The notes beneath the pieces were generated by a model that saw only the letters and a list, made by a program, of their open reading frames with translations, had not been told where the DNA came from and made no database searches. This document shows, piece by piece, positions 1 through 7,688 of a stretch of 12,402 nucleotides of DNA. Source of the DNA: Planctomycetaceae bacterium (GTDB lineage Bacteria; Planctomycetota; Planctomycetia; Pirellulales; UBA1268); the NCBI GenBank assembly GCA_018694455.1, contig JABHNP010000343.1:1-12402 (forward strand). The letters run 5' to 3'. Each line of letters begins with the position of its first letter. Position 1 is the stretch's first letter. The position numbers and the translations under genes were made by a program.

Positions 1-1407
1 CAGCAGGCTCTCACGAATACACTCCAAACGCTTTTCTGGCCCATCGTCGGTGCCATTATTACCGACATCATTGGCTTTGGTTCACTAATCGCCAGTAACG
101 TTGGGCCTGTTCATGATTTCGGAGTCATGACAGTCATTGGTGCCGCAATGGTACTTCTTGCCGTTGGACTTGTCATTCCTTGGTTTGCCCTCGTGATGGA
201 AAACGGTACGCCAAATCGGGAACGAAGGGTAAAAGAACACCTCGACCCTTATCTTAATCATCTTGTTTTCAGGATCACTCAGCATCCAAAACCAATACTT
301 CTGGGCTCATTGGCAATTATCACATTTACTGGAATAGGTGCTTTCCAACTTCAAGTCGAAACAGACTTCACCAAAAACTTTCGACCAGAAAGCCCTATCG
401 TCAAGTCATATGACATGGTTGAATCTCGACTCGGAGGTGCTGGTGTTTGGGACATTTTAATTCCAGTTGAACAGCCGATTGATGCGCAGGCTCTCGGTCG
501 TGTTCGTGACCTCGAGAGCCGGATTCGAAATGAATCAACATCCGAAACAACAACTCAGGGTCTTACAAAAGTCCTTAGTATTGTTGATCTCCTTGATGCT
601 ATTTCACCAGTCCCCTTAACTGAACTGCAGAACTCCCCAGTCGGCAACATGATCGTTGGAACAGCAGTCAGTATTTTTCAGCAACAACTGCCCCAGCTTG
701 CAACAAGTCTCATAGGCACAGATCCTCTAGACAACTCCACATGGGTGCGAGTCATGCTTCGAGCACGCGAAAAGCAACCGGCTTTCCTTAAACGAGCACT
801 CATTAATCGTATCCGGACGACTGTCACAGAGATGTTTCCGCAAACAACAATAACTCCGGCTGGCGAAGTGACTGGCTTTTTTGTTTTACTCGCTCAACTT
901 GTTGAGCGAATGCTTCAAGATCAGTGGCTTACTTTCCTTATAGCAACGGTTGGTATTTTCATATTTCTATCACTTGGTTTTCAGAGTGTCGTTATTGGTG
1001 GGATTACGCTGATTCCCAACACTCTCCCCATAGTTTTCATTCTTGGAATACTCGGCTGGGTCGGAGAGCCAATTAATATGGGAACTGCGATGATTGCTGC
1101 CGTATCTTTAGGGCTCTCTGTGGATAGCTCTATCCACTATACAACTGCTTTTCGTCGCCACCTTTACCAACGAGGTCACATTACTGAAGCGCTTCAGGCA
1201 GCCCATCAGACCGCTGGACGAGCAATGATATTTTCGACACTGGCCCTCGTCGTTGGTTTTCTCGCGTTAATGACAAGTGAATTCATACCCACCGTCTCTT
1301 TTGGAAGGCTCTCGTGCCTTACTCTACTGGGTGGGCTTCTTGGTAATCTTCTGGTTCTACCGGTCCTTCTTTCACTTGCAGCACGACGATTTCATTGGGC
1401 GAGTTGA
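1..1407 (+). CDS. RND/MMPL-family membrane transporter, C-terminal part (5' end outside window)
   Basis: The reading frame is open from base 1, so the first ATG at 127 is internal; 468 residues are visible. Order seen: the last two membrane helices of the first RND half (about residues 1-65, with the 'DFG' turn typical of MMPL proteins), a membrane helix at about 98-116, an extracytoplasmic loop at about 117-300 opening with 'ETDFTKNFRPESPIV', and five closing helices from about 305 to 460. The fourth-helix signature 'GLSVDSSIHY' (residues 371-380) carries the intramembrane acidic residue D375 expected in proton-coupled RND proteins. Known for the family: proton-driven export of lipids or hydrophobic compounds, or assistance in outer-membrane lipid transport. 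The substrate cannot be told from sequence. The stop is 73 bp before the aminopeptidase start, and I see no strong terminator between them, so co-transcription is possible. Family assignment is secure; specific function is not. Confidence 0.88.
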   Translation, partial: QQALTNTLQTLFWPIVGAIITDIIGFGSLIASNVGPVHDFGVMTVIGAAMVLLAVGLVIPWFALVMENGTPNRERRVKEHLDPYLNHLVFRITQHPKPILLGSLAIITFTGIGAFQLQVETDFTKNFRPESPIVKSYDMVESRLGGAGVWDILIPVEQPIDAQALGRVRDLESRIRNESTSETTTQGLTKVLSIVDLLDAISPVPLTELQNSPVGNMIVGTAVSIFQQQLPQLATSLIGTDPLDNSTWVRVMLRAREKQPAFLKRALINRIRTTVTEMFPQTTITPAGEVTGFFVLLAQLVERMLQDQWLTFLIATVGIFIFLSLGFQSVVIGGITLIPNTLPIVFILGILGWVGEPINMGTAMIAAVSLGLSVDSSIHYTTAFRRHLYQRGHITEALQAAHQTAGRAMIFSTLALVVGFLALMTSEFIPTVSFGRLSCLTLLGGLLGNLLVLPVLLSLAARRFHWAS

Positions 1408-1465
1408 AGCCACATACACAGCCTGCAACACTCCATATATTCGACTTAAATACCTATATAAATGC

Positions 1466-1473
1466 AAGAAGGG
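1466..1473 (+). promoter_or_regulatory. Ribosome binding site fixing the pepA start
   Basis: The purine tract AAGAAGGG lies 7 bases upstream of the ATG at 1481. It supports this ATG over start codons further upstream in the same open frame (from 1277), which would overlap the end of the transporter gene and add 68 residues unlike any M17 N-terminus. Confidence 0.6.
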
Positions 1474-1480
1474 CCATACG

Positions 1481-3007
1481 ATGTCGTCTGAGTTTCTAAA
1501 CTATACACAAACTGATTCTGCAACTTCTGCTGTACATGCGGAGCAATCTCTTAACCCGGCTCGCTTTGAGGCTGATGCCCTTGTCGTATTTCTTGAATCC
1601 GACGGCCTTCGGGGACCACTTATAGAAATTGATAAATCTACTGGTGGACTTCTTCAGAAAATCTTTCAACAGGGAGAGCTTAAAGGAAAACGGTATGAAT
1701 GCATTTCACTCTATGTCCCAAATGGCCTTGCCTGCAAACAGTTACTTGTAGTTGGCATCGGTCCTCGTGATGAAGTAAATGCTGGTGTGTTGTACGAAGC
1801 TGCTGGATCCGCGGCACGAAGATTATCCGGCAAACCAAGAGCAACTATTGGTTTTCTTGCTGATGGCACTTGGTCAAACGAAGAATTGGAACAGGCTGTC
1901 GCTGGATCGATCATGGGCGTGACTGGTCAGGACCTGTATCGATCAGAAAAACATCAAACACCTTTTGAAAAAACCGTCTGGTTGCAAGCACCTGTCGAGG
2001 TTGTTCAACGGGGCAGTATCATTGGTGAAGGGGTAAAACTTGCTCGCCGCCTGGTCAACATGCCACCAGATGACCTCTACCCAGAAACTTTTGCTGAAGA
2101 AGCCGCAACAATAGCAGGACGTGTTGGACTTGAAATTGAAATCTGGGATCAGGCACGACTTGAAAAAGAACGTTGTCAGGCGTTACTTGCAGTTGCCCGA
2201 GGCAGTACTCGAGCACCTCGAATTGTTCTTATGCATTACAGAGGCCCCGGATGCAATGACGTATCTCCAAGGCTAGCTCTTGTCGGCAAAGGCGTCACGT
2301 TCGATTCCGGGGGTCTTTCTCTTAAAACTTCAGAGGGAATGCTTGCCATGAAGTGTGACATGGCTGGTGCTGCTGCCGCGCTTGGTGCAATAGCATCAAT
2401 CGCGGCACTGAAAGTCCCGGTTCACGTTGTAGCTGCTGTTGGGCTTGTTGAGAACATGACTGGTGGCAATGCCTATAAACTCGGGGATGTAGTAACTGCT
2501 CGAAGTGGAACAACGATTGAAATCCACAACACCGACGCTGAGGGCCGAGTCGTTCTTGCTGATGTGCTTGATGTTGTAGCTGATCTAAAGCCTTCCTGCA
2601 TTATTGACGCGGCCACACTCACTGGCGCGTGCATGGTTGCTCTTGGCCGAGATATCGCCGGCGTTTTCACAAACAACCAAGCGTATTGTGATGTTCTAAA
2701 AAATGCTGCAAGTTCGGTCGGAGAACGAGTCTGGCAACTCCCAATGGATAAAGATTTCGATAGCCAGATAGCCAGTGATGTAGCTGATATTAAAAACGTT
2801 GGCGACGGTCGACTTGGTGGTGCAATAACTGCTGCAAAACTTCTTGAGAGATTTGTTCGAAATATTCCTTGGACTCATGTCGATATTGCTGGACCAGCTT
2901 TTGCTGATAAACCACGCCCCTCGATTGCAGGCGGAGGAACCGGTTCAATGGTGCGATCTTTTATTGAGTTCGCAAAGCGTCTCACATCAATAAAACTCGA
3001 TGAGTAA
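1481..3007 (+). CDS. pepA: Leucyl aminopeptidase (cytosol aminopeptidase, peptidase family M17)
   Basis: 508 residues, against about 500 in E. coli PepA. The enzyme removes N-terminal amino acids, leucine preferred, from peptides in the cytosol; the family is a two-metal hexamer. The N-terminal domain (about 1-165, macro-like) is divergent as usual. The catalytic domain carries 'GKGVTFDSGG' and the M17 signature 'NTDAEGRVVLADVL'. Counting from the ATG at 1481, the metal ligands are K270, D275, D293, D352 and E354, and the catalytic pair is K282 and R356. These are the same numbers as in E. coli PepA, which also supports the start chosen. No signal peptide is seen. The gene follows the transporter gene by 73 bp and converges on pepF across 39 bp. 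Some PepA proteins also bind DNA in Xer recombination and pyrimidine regulation; nothing here shows that role. All key residues are present, so it should be active. Confidence 0.96.
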   Translation: MSSEFLNYTQTDSATSAVHAEQSLNPARFEADALVVFLESDGLRGPLIEIDKSTGGLLQKIFQQGELKGKRYECISLYVPNGLACKQLLVVGIGPRDEVNAGVLYEAAGSAARRLSGKPRATIGFLADGTWSNEELEQAVAGSIMGVTGQDLYRSEKHQTPFEKTVWLQAPVEVVQRGSIIGEGVKLARRLVNMPPDDLYPETFAEEAATIAGRVGLEIEIWDQARLEKERCQALLAVARGSTRAPRIVLMHYRGPGCNDVSPRLALVGKGVTFDSGGLSLKTSEGMLAMKCDMAGAAAALGAIASIAALKVPVHVVAAVGLVENMTGGNAYKLGDVVTARSGTTIEIHNTDAEGRVVLADVLDVVADLKPSCIIDAATLTGACMVALGRDIAGVFTNNQAYCDVLKNAASSVGERVWQLPMDKDFDSQIASDVADIKNVGDGRLGGAITAAKLLERFVRNIPWTHVDIAGPAFADKPRPSIAGGGTGSMVRSFIEFAKRLTSIKLDE

Positions 3008-3023
3008 TTTATATATGAATTAC
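3004..3023. terminator. Weak AT-rich stem-loop between convergent pepA and pepF
   Basis: GTAATT (3004-3009) and AATTAC (3018-3023) form a perfect 6-bp inverted repeat around an 8-base loop, overlapping the pepA stop codon. There is no run of T on the + side, and only a short T run on the - side, inside pepA. It is the only hairpin seen in the 39-bp convergent spacer. It may be a poor bidirectional terminator or chance in AT-rich sequence. Confidence 0.2.
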
Positions 3024-3046
3024 CAAACTTTGTAGCAGTCACAGAA

Positions 3047-4843
3047 TCAGCCCAACAGGCCCTCGAGTTCATCAACGAGTTCACCGAACCTCGCCAACGC
3101 CAAGCCCACGGGCTCAGGAGTCTCAAGGTCTACACCCGCATCACGAAGCAAATCGAGTGGCCATTTCGAGCACCCGCCACCCAAAAAGTTTAAATACGCA
3201 GTCAGTTCCTCCGGACCACCTTCAGTAACTTTTTTCGCGAGAGCGATCGATGCTGACAATCCAGTTGCGTACTTGTAAACATAGAATGCCCTATAAAAAT
3301 GTGGAATTCGAAGACTCTCTAGCTCGAGCTCCTCATCTACCGCAAATCCTGATCCGAAATAATCATTGAGAAGCTCCCGGTAGAGAGATCGTATTTTTTC
3401 AAGGGTTAACGGCTCTCCTGATTCAACCGACGCGTGACTCATTCGTTCGAATTCGGCAAACATGGTTTGACGGATAATTGTGCCACGAATCGCATCGATC
3501 TCACGAGAAATTATGGCCGCTCGTTGTTTTGGTGTACTCGCCTTCGACAGAAGGTGACGAGTGAGCAACTGTTCATTGAATGTACTGGCAACTTCAGCAA
3601 CAAATATCGTATATCCGGCATGCTGAAATGGCTGCGATTCAGCTGACAATCGGGTATGCATTGAATGACCCGCTTCGTGAGCCAGTGTAAACACATGCTC
3701 AATAACATCTTCTTGGTAATTCATCAGGATATATGGATCAGAATCGTATGTTCCCGAACTAAACGCGCCCGACTGTTTGCCGATATTCGGATACCGATCA
3801 CACCATCGACCACGCAAGCCTCCCTCAAGTTTGTCACAATAAGCTTCCCCAAGTGGATGAAGGGAGGTGAGGATTTCCTGAACTGCTTCATTCCACGTAT
3901 GCTTCTGATCTAACTCAGGCACCAGCGGAACATAACAATCATAATGGTGAATCTTATCGAGACCAAGAATGCGACGGCGCAAATCGTAATAGCGGTGGAC
4001 TATTGGAAGATGTTCGCGAACTGCAGAAATGAGTTGATCATAAACCGTAATTGGAACATTATCTGCAAATAGTGCTGACTCAACAGCCGAGGGATGCCGT
4101 CGTACCTTTGCTGCGTATGCATCACGTTCATTGGAACCAGCAAGGGTTGCAGCCAGCGTGTTCGCATGAGCCTTATATTGATCATAATATTGATGAAAGG
4201 CATTCTTTCGGACCTCATGCACGGGGTCATGTAGCAGCGTTGTAAACGTTGCATTCGAAAGCTCAAGTTCATTGCCCTTGCCATCGGTCATGGTGCCGAA
4301 TTTCATATCGGCATCCGTCAATTGACGAAAGACTTTTCCTGCGGTACCCGCGAAAGTCCCTTGCATTGCCAGTAATCTTTCTTCCGGCTCTGAAAGCACA
4401 TGCGGGCGATTTCGAACTACTCGTTCAAGCATCAAGCGATATGGTTGCAGCTCGGGCGTCTCAAGCCACCCTTCCAGAACAGATGCCTCGATCGCCATAA
4501 TTTCAGGCTGTAAGAAACTAGCCAACTCTCCAGCTGTTGTGGCTACATGCTGAAAACGCCCTGTCATTCGCTGTGCAGGTGTCGCCGCAGTGTCTTCACT
4601 CATACGCAGGTGGGCATATGTCCCGAGCCTATCGGCTTCACGATCAATCTCTAAGTCAAAGGCTAGACACTTGGCGAGCTGCTCAGGTGATTCGGCAAGT
4701 GTTCCGACATAATCTCGAAAAAGAGGAATACGTTTTCCCCATGCGATCAGTGCCTCATCCCAGTCGGCATCAGTAGCGAAAAGACTCTCAAGGTCCCAGG
4801 TATCACCCTTCACAACATCTGATCGTTTTGGCAAAGATTTCAT
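3047..4843 (-). CDS. pepF: Oligoendopeptidase F (zinc metallopeptidase, family M3B)
   Basis: 598 residues, the usual PepF length. The enzyme cleaves short peptides, typically 7-17 residues in characterised members, inside the cytosol. The start 'MKSLPKRSDV...TWDLESLF' is the typical PepF opening. The N-terminal helical lobe (about 110-190) is followed by the M3 catalytic domain (about 200-585). The zinc motif is H389-E390-A-G-H393, with the third ligand probably E417 in 'FVAEVASTFNE'. The substrate-binding region near the C-terminus ('IPHFYRAFYVYKYATGLSAS') is intact. The ATG at 4843 is preceded by AGGA about 9 bases upstream. It begins 31 bp after the fabH stop on the same strand, which suggests one transcript. 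No signal peptide is seen. The link with FabH is positional only; no shared pathway is evident. Confidence 0.95.
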   Translation of the reverse strand: MKSLPKRSDVVKGDTWDLESLFATDADWDEALIAWGKRIPLFRDYVGTLAESPEQLAKCLAFDLEIDREADRLGTYAHLRMSEDTAATPAQRMTGRFQHVATTAGELASFLQPEIMAIEASVLEGWLETPELQPYRLMLERVVRNRPHVLSEPEERLLAMQGTFAGTAGKVFRQLTDADMKFGTMTDGKGNELELSNATFTTLLHDPVHEVRKNAFHQYYDQYKAHANTLAATLAGSNERDAYAAKVRRHPSAVESALFADNVPITVYDQLISAVREHLPIVHRYYDLRRRILGLDKIHHYDCYVPLVPELDQKHTWNEAVQEILTSLHPLGEAYCDKLEGGLRGRWCDRYPNIGKQSGAFSSGTYDSDPYILMNYQEDVIEHVFTLAHEAGHSMHTRLSAESQPFQHAGYTIFVAEVASTFNEQLLTRHLLSKASTPKQRAAIISREIDAIRGTIIRQTMFAEFERMSHASVESGEPLTLEKIRSLYRELLNDYFGSGFAVDEELELESLRIPHFYRAFYVYKYATGLSASIALAKKVTEGGPEELTAYLNFLGGGCSKWPLDLLRDAGVDLETPEPVGLALARFGELVDELEGLLG

Positions 4844-4874
4844 TTTGCTTTCCTACAGAAAATTCCACAAAGTA

Positions 4875-5903
4875 TTAGAGCCGCCAAACACCACTACCCC
4901 AAGCTAATCCACCACCGAATCCACAAATCAATACTGTACTCCCCGAACCTATTCGCCCCGCACGCCAAGCTTCATCGAGAGCAAGGGGAATAGATCCACT
5001 CGAAGTGTTTCCGTATCGGTCAAGATTGACAAGAAACTGCTCCTCCTTCAAGCCAAGAGCAGATCGAATACCATCAATAATCCGAAGGTTTGCCTGATGA
5101 AGAATAAAGAAATCAATGGACTCCATCGGTACGCCTGAATGTTCAATGACTTGACGAACATTTTCTTCAACTAATCGCACGGCCCATTTAAAAACTGCCC
5201 TACCATCCATTTTCATATATTGATCACCAGCCGCAACACCCTCCGCTGTCACGGGCTGCCGAGTACCGCTCATTGGACAGACAAGCAAATCGGACCCGCG
5301 GCCATCTGAGCCAAGTGACCAAGCAAGCAAACCTGTACTTTCTTGCTTTCCTTCAGCCCTTTCCAACAAGACAGCACCAGCACCATCACCAAAGAGTGGC
5401 CACGTTTTAATATCGGCTGGATTCACAACACGTGAATTCGTATCAACACCGATAACCATCGCAAGCTTACTTGAGCCCGTAGCGAGAAATTGGCCTGCTG
5501 TCACAAGCGCGTAAGCAAAACCAGCACAGGCTGCAGTCACATCCATCGCTGGGGCATTAACACCGATTTTTTCTTGAACGAGACAGGCCGTGGACGGAAG
5601 ACTAGTGTCAGGCGTAAATGTCCCAAGAACAAGCAGGTCCACCTCTTTGCGACGGTTGGGACACGCAGCAAGCGCTCGCTCCGCTGCTTGAATAGCCAGA
5701 TCACTTGTCGCCATTCCAGGGTCAACATGCCGACGCTCTTGTATGCCCGAACGACTCAAAATCCATTCCGGGTCACACCCAAGGTGGCCAAGGTCTGCGT
5801 TCGTGACGACTCGCTGCGGAACAGCACTACCGGAAGAAACGACACGAAAACCTAGGGCACGACCGAATCGTGATGGTCGAGGAGAAGTAAGTATTTCAGA
5901 CAT
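4875..5903 (-). CDS. fabH: 3-oxoacyl-[acyl-carrier-protein] synthase III (KAS III)
   Basis: 342 residues, slightly longer than E. coli FabH (317) because of about 17 extra residues before the canonical 'GFRVVSSGSAVPQRVVTNADL'. KAS III condenses an acyl-CoA primer, usually acetyl-CoA, with malonyl-ACP to begin type II fatty-acid synthesis in the cytosol. The thiolase-fold triad is complete: C126 in 'VTAACAGFAYAL', H269 in 'HQANLRII' and N299 in 'YGNTSSGSIPLAL'. The C-terminal 'GFGGGLAWG' loop is also typical. No ATG lies between the chosen start and the conserved core, and GAGA sits 7 bases upstream of the ATG, so the extension is probably real. pepF follows 31 bp downstream. No other fab gene is present in the window, so this could be a paralogue that primes a special fatty acid or another product. 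The reaction class is secure; primer choice is unknown. Confidence 0.95.
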   Translation of the reverse strand: MSEILTSPRPSRFGRALGFRVVSSGSAVPQRVVTNADLGHLGCDPEWILSRSGIQERRHVDPGMATSDLAIQAAERALAACPNRRKEVDLLVLGTFTPDTSLPSTACLVQEKIGVNAPAMDVTAACAGFAYALVTAGQFLATGSSKLAMVIGVDTNSRVVNPADIKTWPLFGDGAGAVLLERAEGKQESTGLLAWSLGSDGRGSDLLVCPMSGTRQPVTAEGVAAGDQYMKMDGRAVFKWAVRLVEENVRQVIEHSGVPMESIDFFILHQANLRIIDGIRSALGLKEEQFLVNLDRYGNTSSGSIPLALDEAWRAGRIGSGSTVLICGFGGGLAWGSGVWRL

Positions 5904-5913
5904 CAGATTCTCG

Positions 5914-5938
5914 TTGAAACAAACTTCAATGTATTGAA
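5914..5938. promoter_or_regulatory. Candidate operator: three alternating TTGAA half-sites upstream of fabH
   Basis: TTGAA at 5914-5918, TTCAA at 5925-5929 and TTGAA at 5934-5938 alternate in orientation. Their starts are 11 and 9 bp apart, close to one helical turn. The last two form a 14-bp near-perfect dyad (TTCAAT, 2-base spacer, ATTGAA; 5925-5938) that overlaps the candidate fabH -10 element. The layout fits a repressor site, but the motif is AT-rich and short, and it does not match the operator of FapR that I know. Chance remains possible. Confidence 0.25.
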
Positions 5939-5961
5939 TTGTGAGCAGGCCTGTAAATCAA
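5933..5961 (-). promoter_or_regulatory. Weak candidate sigma70-type promoter for fabH-pepF
   Basis: Read on the - strand, TTGATT (5961-5956) and TTCAAT (5938-5933) each match the -35 and -10 consensus at four of six bases, with a 17-bp spacer. The -35 element falls inside the stem-loop at 5950-5980 and the -10 inside the TTGAA dyad. The matches are poor, and planctomycete promoters are not well defined, so this is only a candidate. Confidence 0.2.
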
Positions 5962-5980
5962 TCCAAAATTAATTTACAGG
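5950..5980 (-). terminator. 13-bp stem-loop over the DUF4340-gene stop codon (partial terminator or processing site)
   Basis: On the - strand the arms CCTGTAAAT and ATTTACAGG pair perfectly over nine bases, continue through a G-U wobble and three more A-U pairs, and close on a 5-base loop (TTTGG). The hairpin contains the TAA stop at 5971-5969. No U tract follows, so it is not a classic intrinsic terminator. It may slow transcription, protect the 3' end of the upstream message, or mark an RNA cleavage site between the ABC module and fabH-pepF. The pairing is directly visible; the role is inferred. Confidence 0.5.
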
Positions 5981-7663
5981 AGGTTTCGGGTTTGGTGCGG
6001 CATCGCCGGCAGGCGCAGCCTTCATTTTAATTACGGCTTTACGACCAAGGTGGATTTTCTTGTACTCTTCGTCCGACACAATGTAATACCAATCCGCAAA
6101 ACGGCCGTTGAGTTCTTCAACCCGCTTCTTACCCGCAGCCATCTTTTCATCAAATGATTCCTGTTTACGACGATTCTCACGCTCTACTTGGCGGCGATTC
6201 TCAATGGCTGCCTGCATTGCCGCCTCAGCTTCATCAGCCTGCTTGAGCAAATCTGCAGCTGTTAAACCTTGATCCGAGGACGACTTTTCGTTGCCAGGTA
6301 CTTTGCCATCCTTACCTTCATCGCTCGCTACGTCTTCTGCCTGCTTGCTATCCTCTTTCGTTTCTTCATTTTCTTCTGGCAGGGAAGGCAGAGTTGAAAG
6401 CTTAGGTTGCTCTAACAGGCCTTCATTAAATTGCGCCATGACCAAAAGATACCGAGCAGTTGTCTCGGCTGACTCTACTGCTGCATCGTTGCCTTGTTCT
6501 GGGTCTGCTTGCCCTGGATCCGTCACAGTTGTACCTGCGCCGAACCGTAATACATATTCAACTCCATCTTTCATGCCGATCACTGTCTGCCCCTCAGTCG
6601 AAAGAATCTGCCCTGAGGGCAAGGGAAGAAATCCTCTCTGCTGCAAAGACGACACAGCCGCAACGTCATTCACAAAATTCTCGGCAGCCTTCAAGTCTGA
6701 ACTCAGGCCAGCCGGCTTACGTGCAACATCAATGATCTGCAAATCACCCAGAGCGTTGCGGAGGTCATTAAGTTTTGTCGAGTCTACTTCTTCATTTTCT
6801 TGTAACTCAACAGACACTGAATCTAATGACTCTTCGTCCGGAAAGTTCTCAAAGGAAGACAACAACCACGACGACTCTTTGTCGTCGTACATTAGACTAA
6901 TTTTTTCATCACGTTGCTGACGGACTTCAAGTCGCCCACCTGACTCAACTGCAGAAAGAGAATAATTATCAAGCTCAACGGAACGAATATCCCATGGCGT
7001 CAACTTCAGTAAATCTTTTTCAATCCAATCACCAAACCGTGTTGTAAACTTTGAGGTATCGAGCTCTACTCGATAGACAGGATCCTGACCCGCCTTTCGA
7101 ACAAAGCGTAGTCGCCGACTGCCACCGCCGACCCCTGATTGCTTATCTTCTTTTCCTATGATGAGTCGAGCAAGCTTACTCCCGGAAGCGTCTCTTATCT
7201 CAATCATTTGCCCTATGCCAGTCATTCCTGGCTTAATCTTCTCCTGATCTGGCTCAATAACCCCATACAGTTCATGATCAGTGGCACGCGAAGACACTTC
7301 ATCGAGAGTTTTCAGGTCGACCAGTTCTGTTGCAGCCGCTGCGAGTTGATCTTTTGCATCAGCCGGATAATTTTGATGCGATGGTAGCACCCATACACCA
7401 CCAGACTTAATCACTTTAAAAGGGTAGAGCGTTGCCAGTTCATCGTCATAGCGAATAATCTCAAGACTCGCAGCTTTCTCAGCGTCAGTTAATGCTGGAA
7501 AGAGGACACGTTCAGCTGCTGAGTCTACTGTAGCCGGCTTGAATCGCGGCTGCACCACCCACCCGAAACCCAAAAGCAAAAGTCCAGCGAAAACAAAAAC
7601 AGCTGTCCTGCGCATTGCAGTATCACTCGTTCCACGCGTTTCTGAAATACTTTCCACGTTCAT
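5969..7663 (-). CDS. Membrane-anchored DUF4340-domain protein, accessory subunit of the ABC module
   Basis: 564 residues. One membrane helix at about 20-37 follows a short basic-tipped N-terminus ('MRRTAVF'), so the rest is probably outside the cytoplasmic membrane. The first DUF4340 unit spans about 60-240 and includes 'WVLPSHQNYP' (91-100), 'YGVIEP' (133-138) and 'IGKEDKQSG'. A second, looser unit runs from about 260 to 415 and opens with 'WLLSSFENFP' (266-275). Residues 425-462 are acidic and low in complexity. Residues 468-520 are helical and charged, with coiled-coil character, and the tail is Ala/Pro-rich ('PAGDAAPNPKPPVN'). The gene starts 25 bp after the permease stop, with GGAG 13 bases before the ATG; an internal ATG at residue 17 also lies just before the helix. 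DUF4340 proteins often accompany GldG-type transporters; the molecular function is unknown. Domain assignment is fairly sure, role inferred from position. Confidence 0.8.
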   Translation of the reverse strand: MNVESISETRGTSDTAMRRTAVFVFAGLLLLGFGWVVQPRFKPATVDSAAERVLFPALTDAEKAASLEIIRYDDELATLYPFKVIKSGGVWVLPSHQNYPADAKDQLAAAATELVDLKTLDEVSSRATDHELYGVIEPDQEKIKPGMTGIGQMIEIRDASGSKLARLIIGKEDKQSGVGGGSRRLRFVRKAGQDPVYRVELDTSKFTTRFGDWIEKDLLKLTPWDIRSVELDNYSLSAVESGGRLEVRQQRDEKISLMYDDKESSWLLSSFENFPDEESLDSVSVELQENEEVDSTKLNDLRNALGDLQIIDVARKPAGLSSDLKAAENFVNDVAAVSSLQQRGFLPLPSGQILSTEGQTVIGMKDGVEYVLRFGAGTTVTDPGQADPEQGNDAAVESAETTARYLLVMAQFNEGLLEQPKLSTLPSLPEENEETKEDSKQAEDVASDEGKDGKVPGNEKSSSDQGLTAADLLKQADEAEAAMQAAIENRRQVERENRRKQESFDEKMAAGKKRVEELNGRFADWYYIVSDEEYKKIHLGRKAVIKMKAAPAGDAAPNPKPPVN

Positions 7664-7688
7664 TGTGTTGTTCTACTCCGATTGAAAT

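Noticed and set aside
127..129. ATG as the start of the transporter gene
   Set aside because: MMPL similarity, including two helices, extends upstream in frame to base 1, so the gene begins before the window.
1277..1480. Upstream extension of the aminopeptidase frame
   Set aside because: It overlaps the transporter gene in another frame, has no M17 similarity, and the ATG at 1481 has a good ribosome site and gives E. coli-like residue numbering.
1408..1480. Promoter for pepA from TATATT (1436-1441) or TATAAA (1457-1462)
   Set aside because: Neither has a recognisable -35 element at 16-18 bp; AT-rich spacers give such hexamers often.
6291..6920. 209-codon open frame on the + strand
   Set aside because: It lies wholly antisense to the DUF4340 gene, is Ser-rich in the way expected of a complementary strand, and shows no domain or ribosome site.
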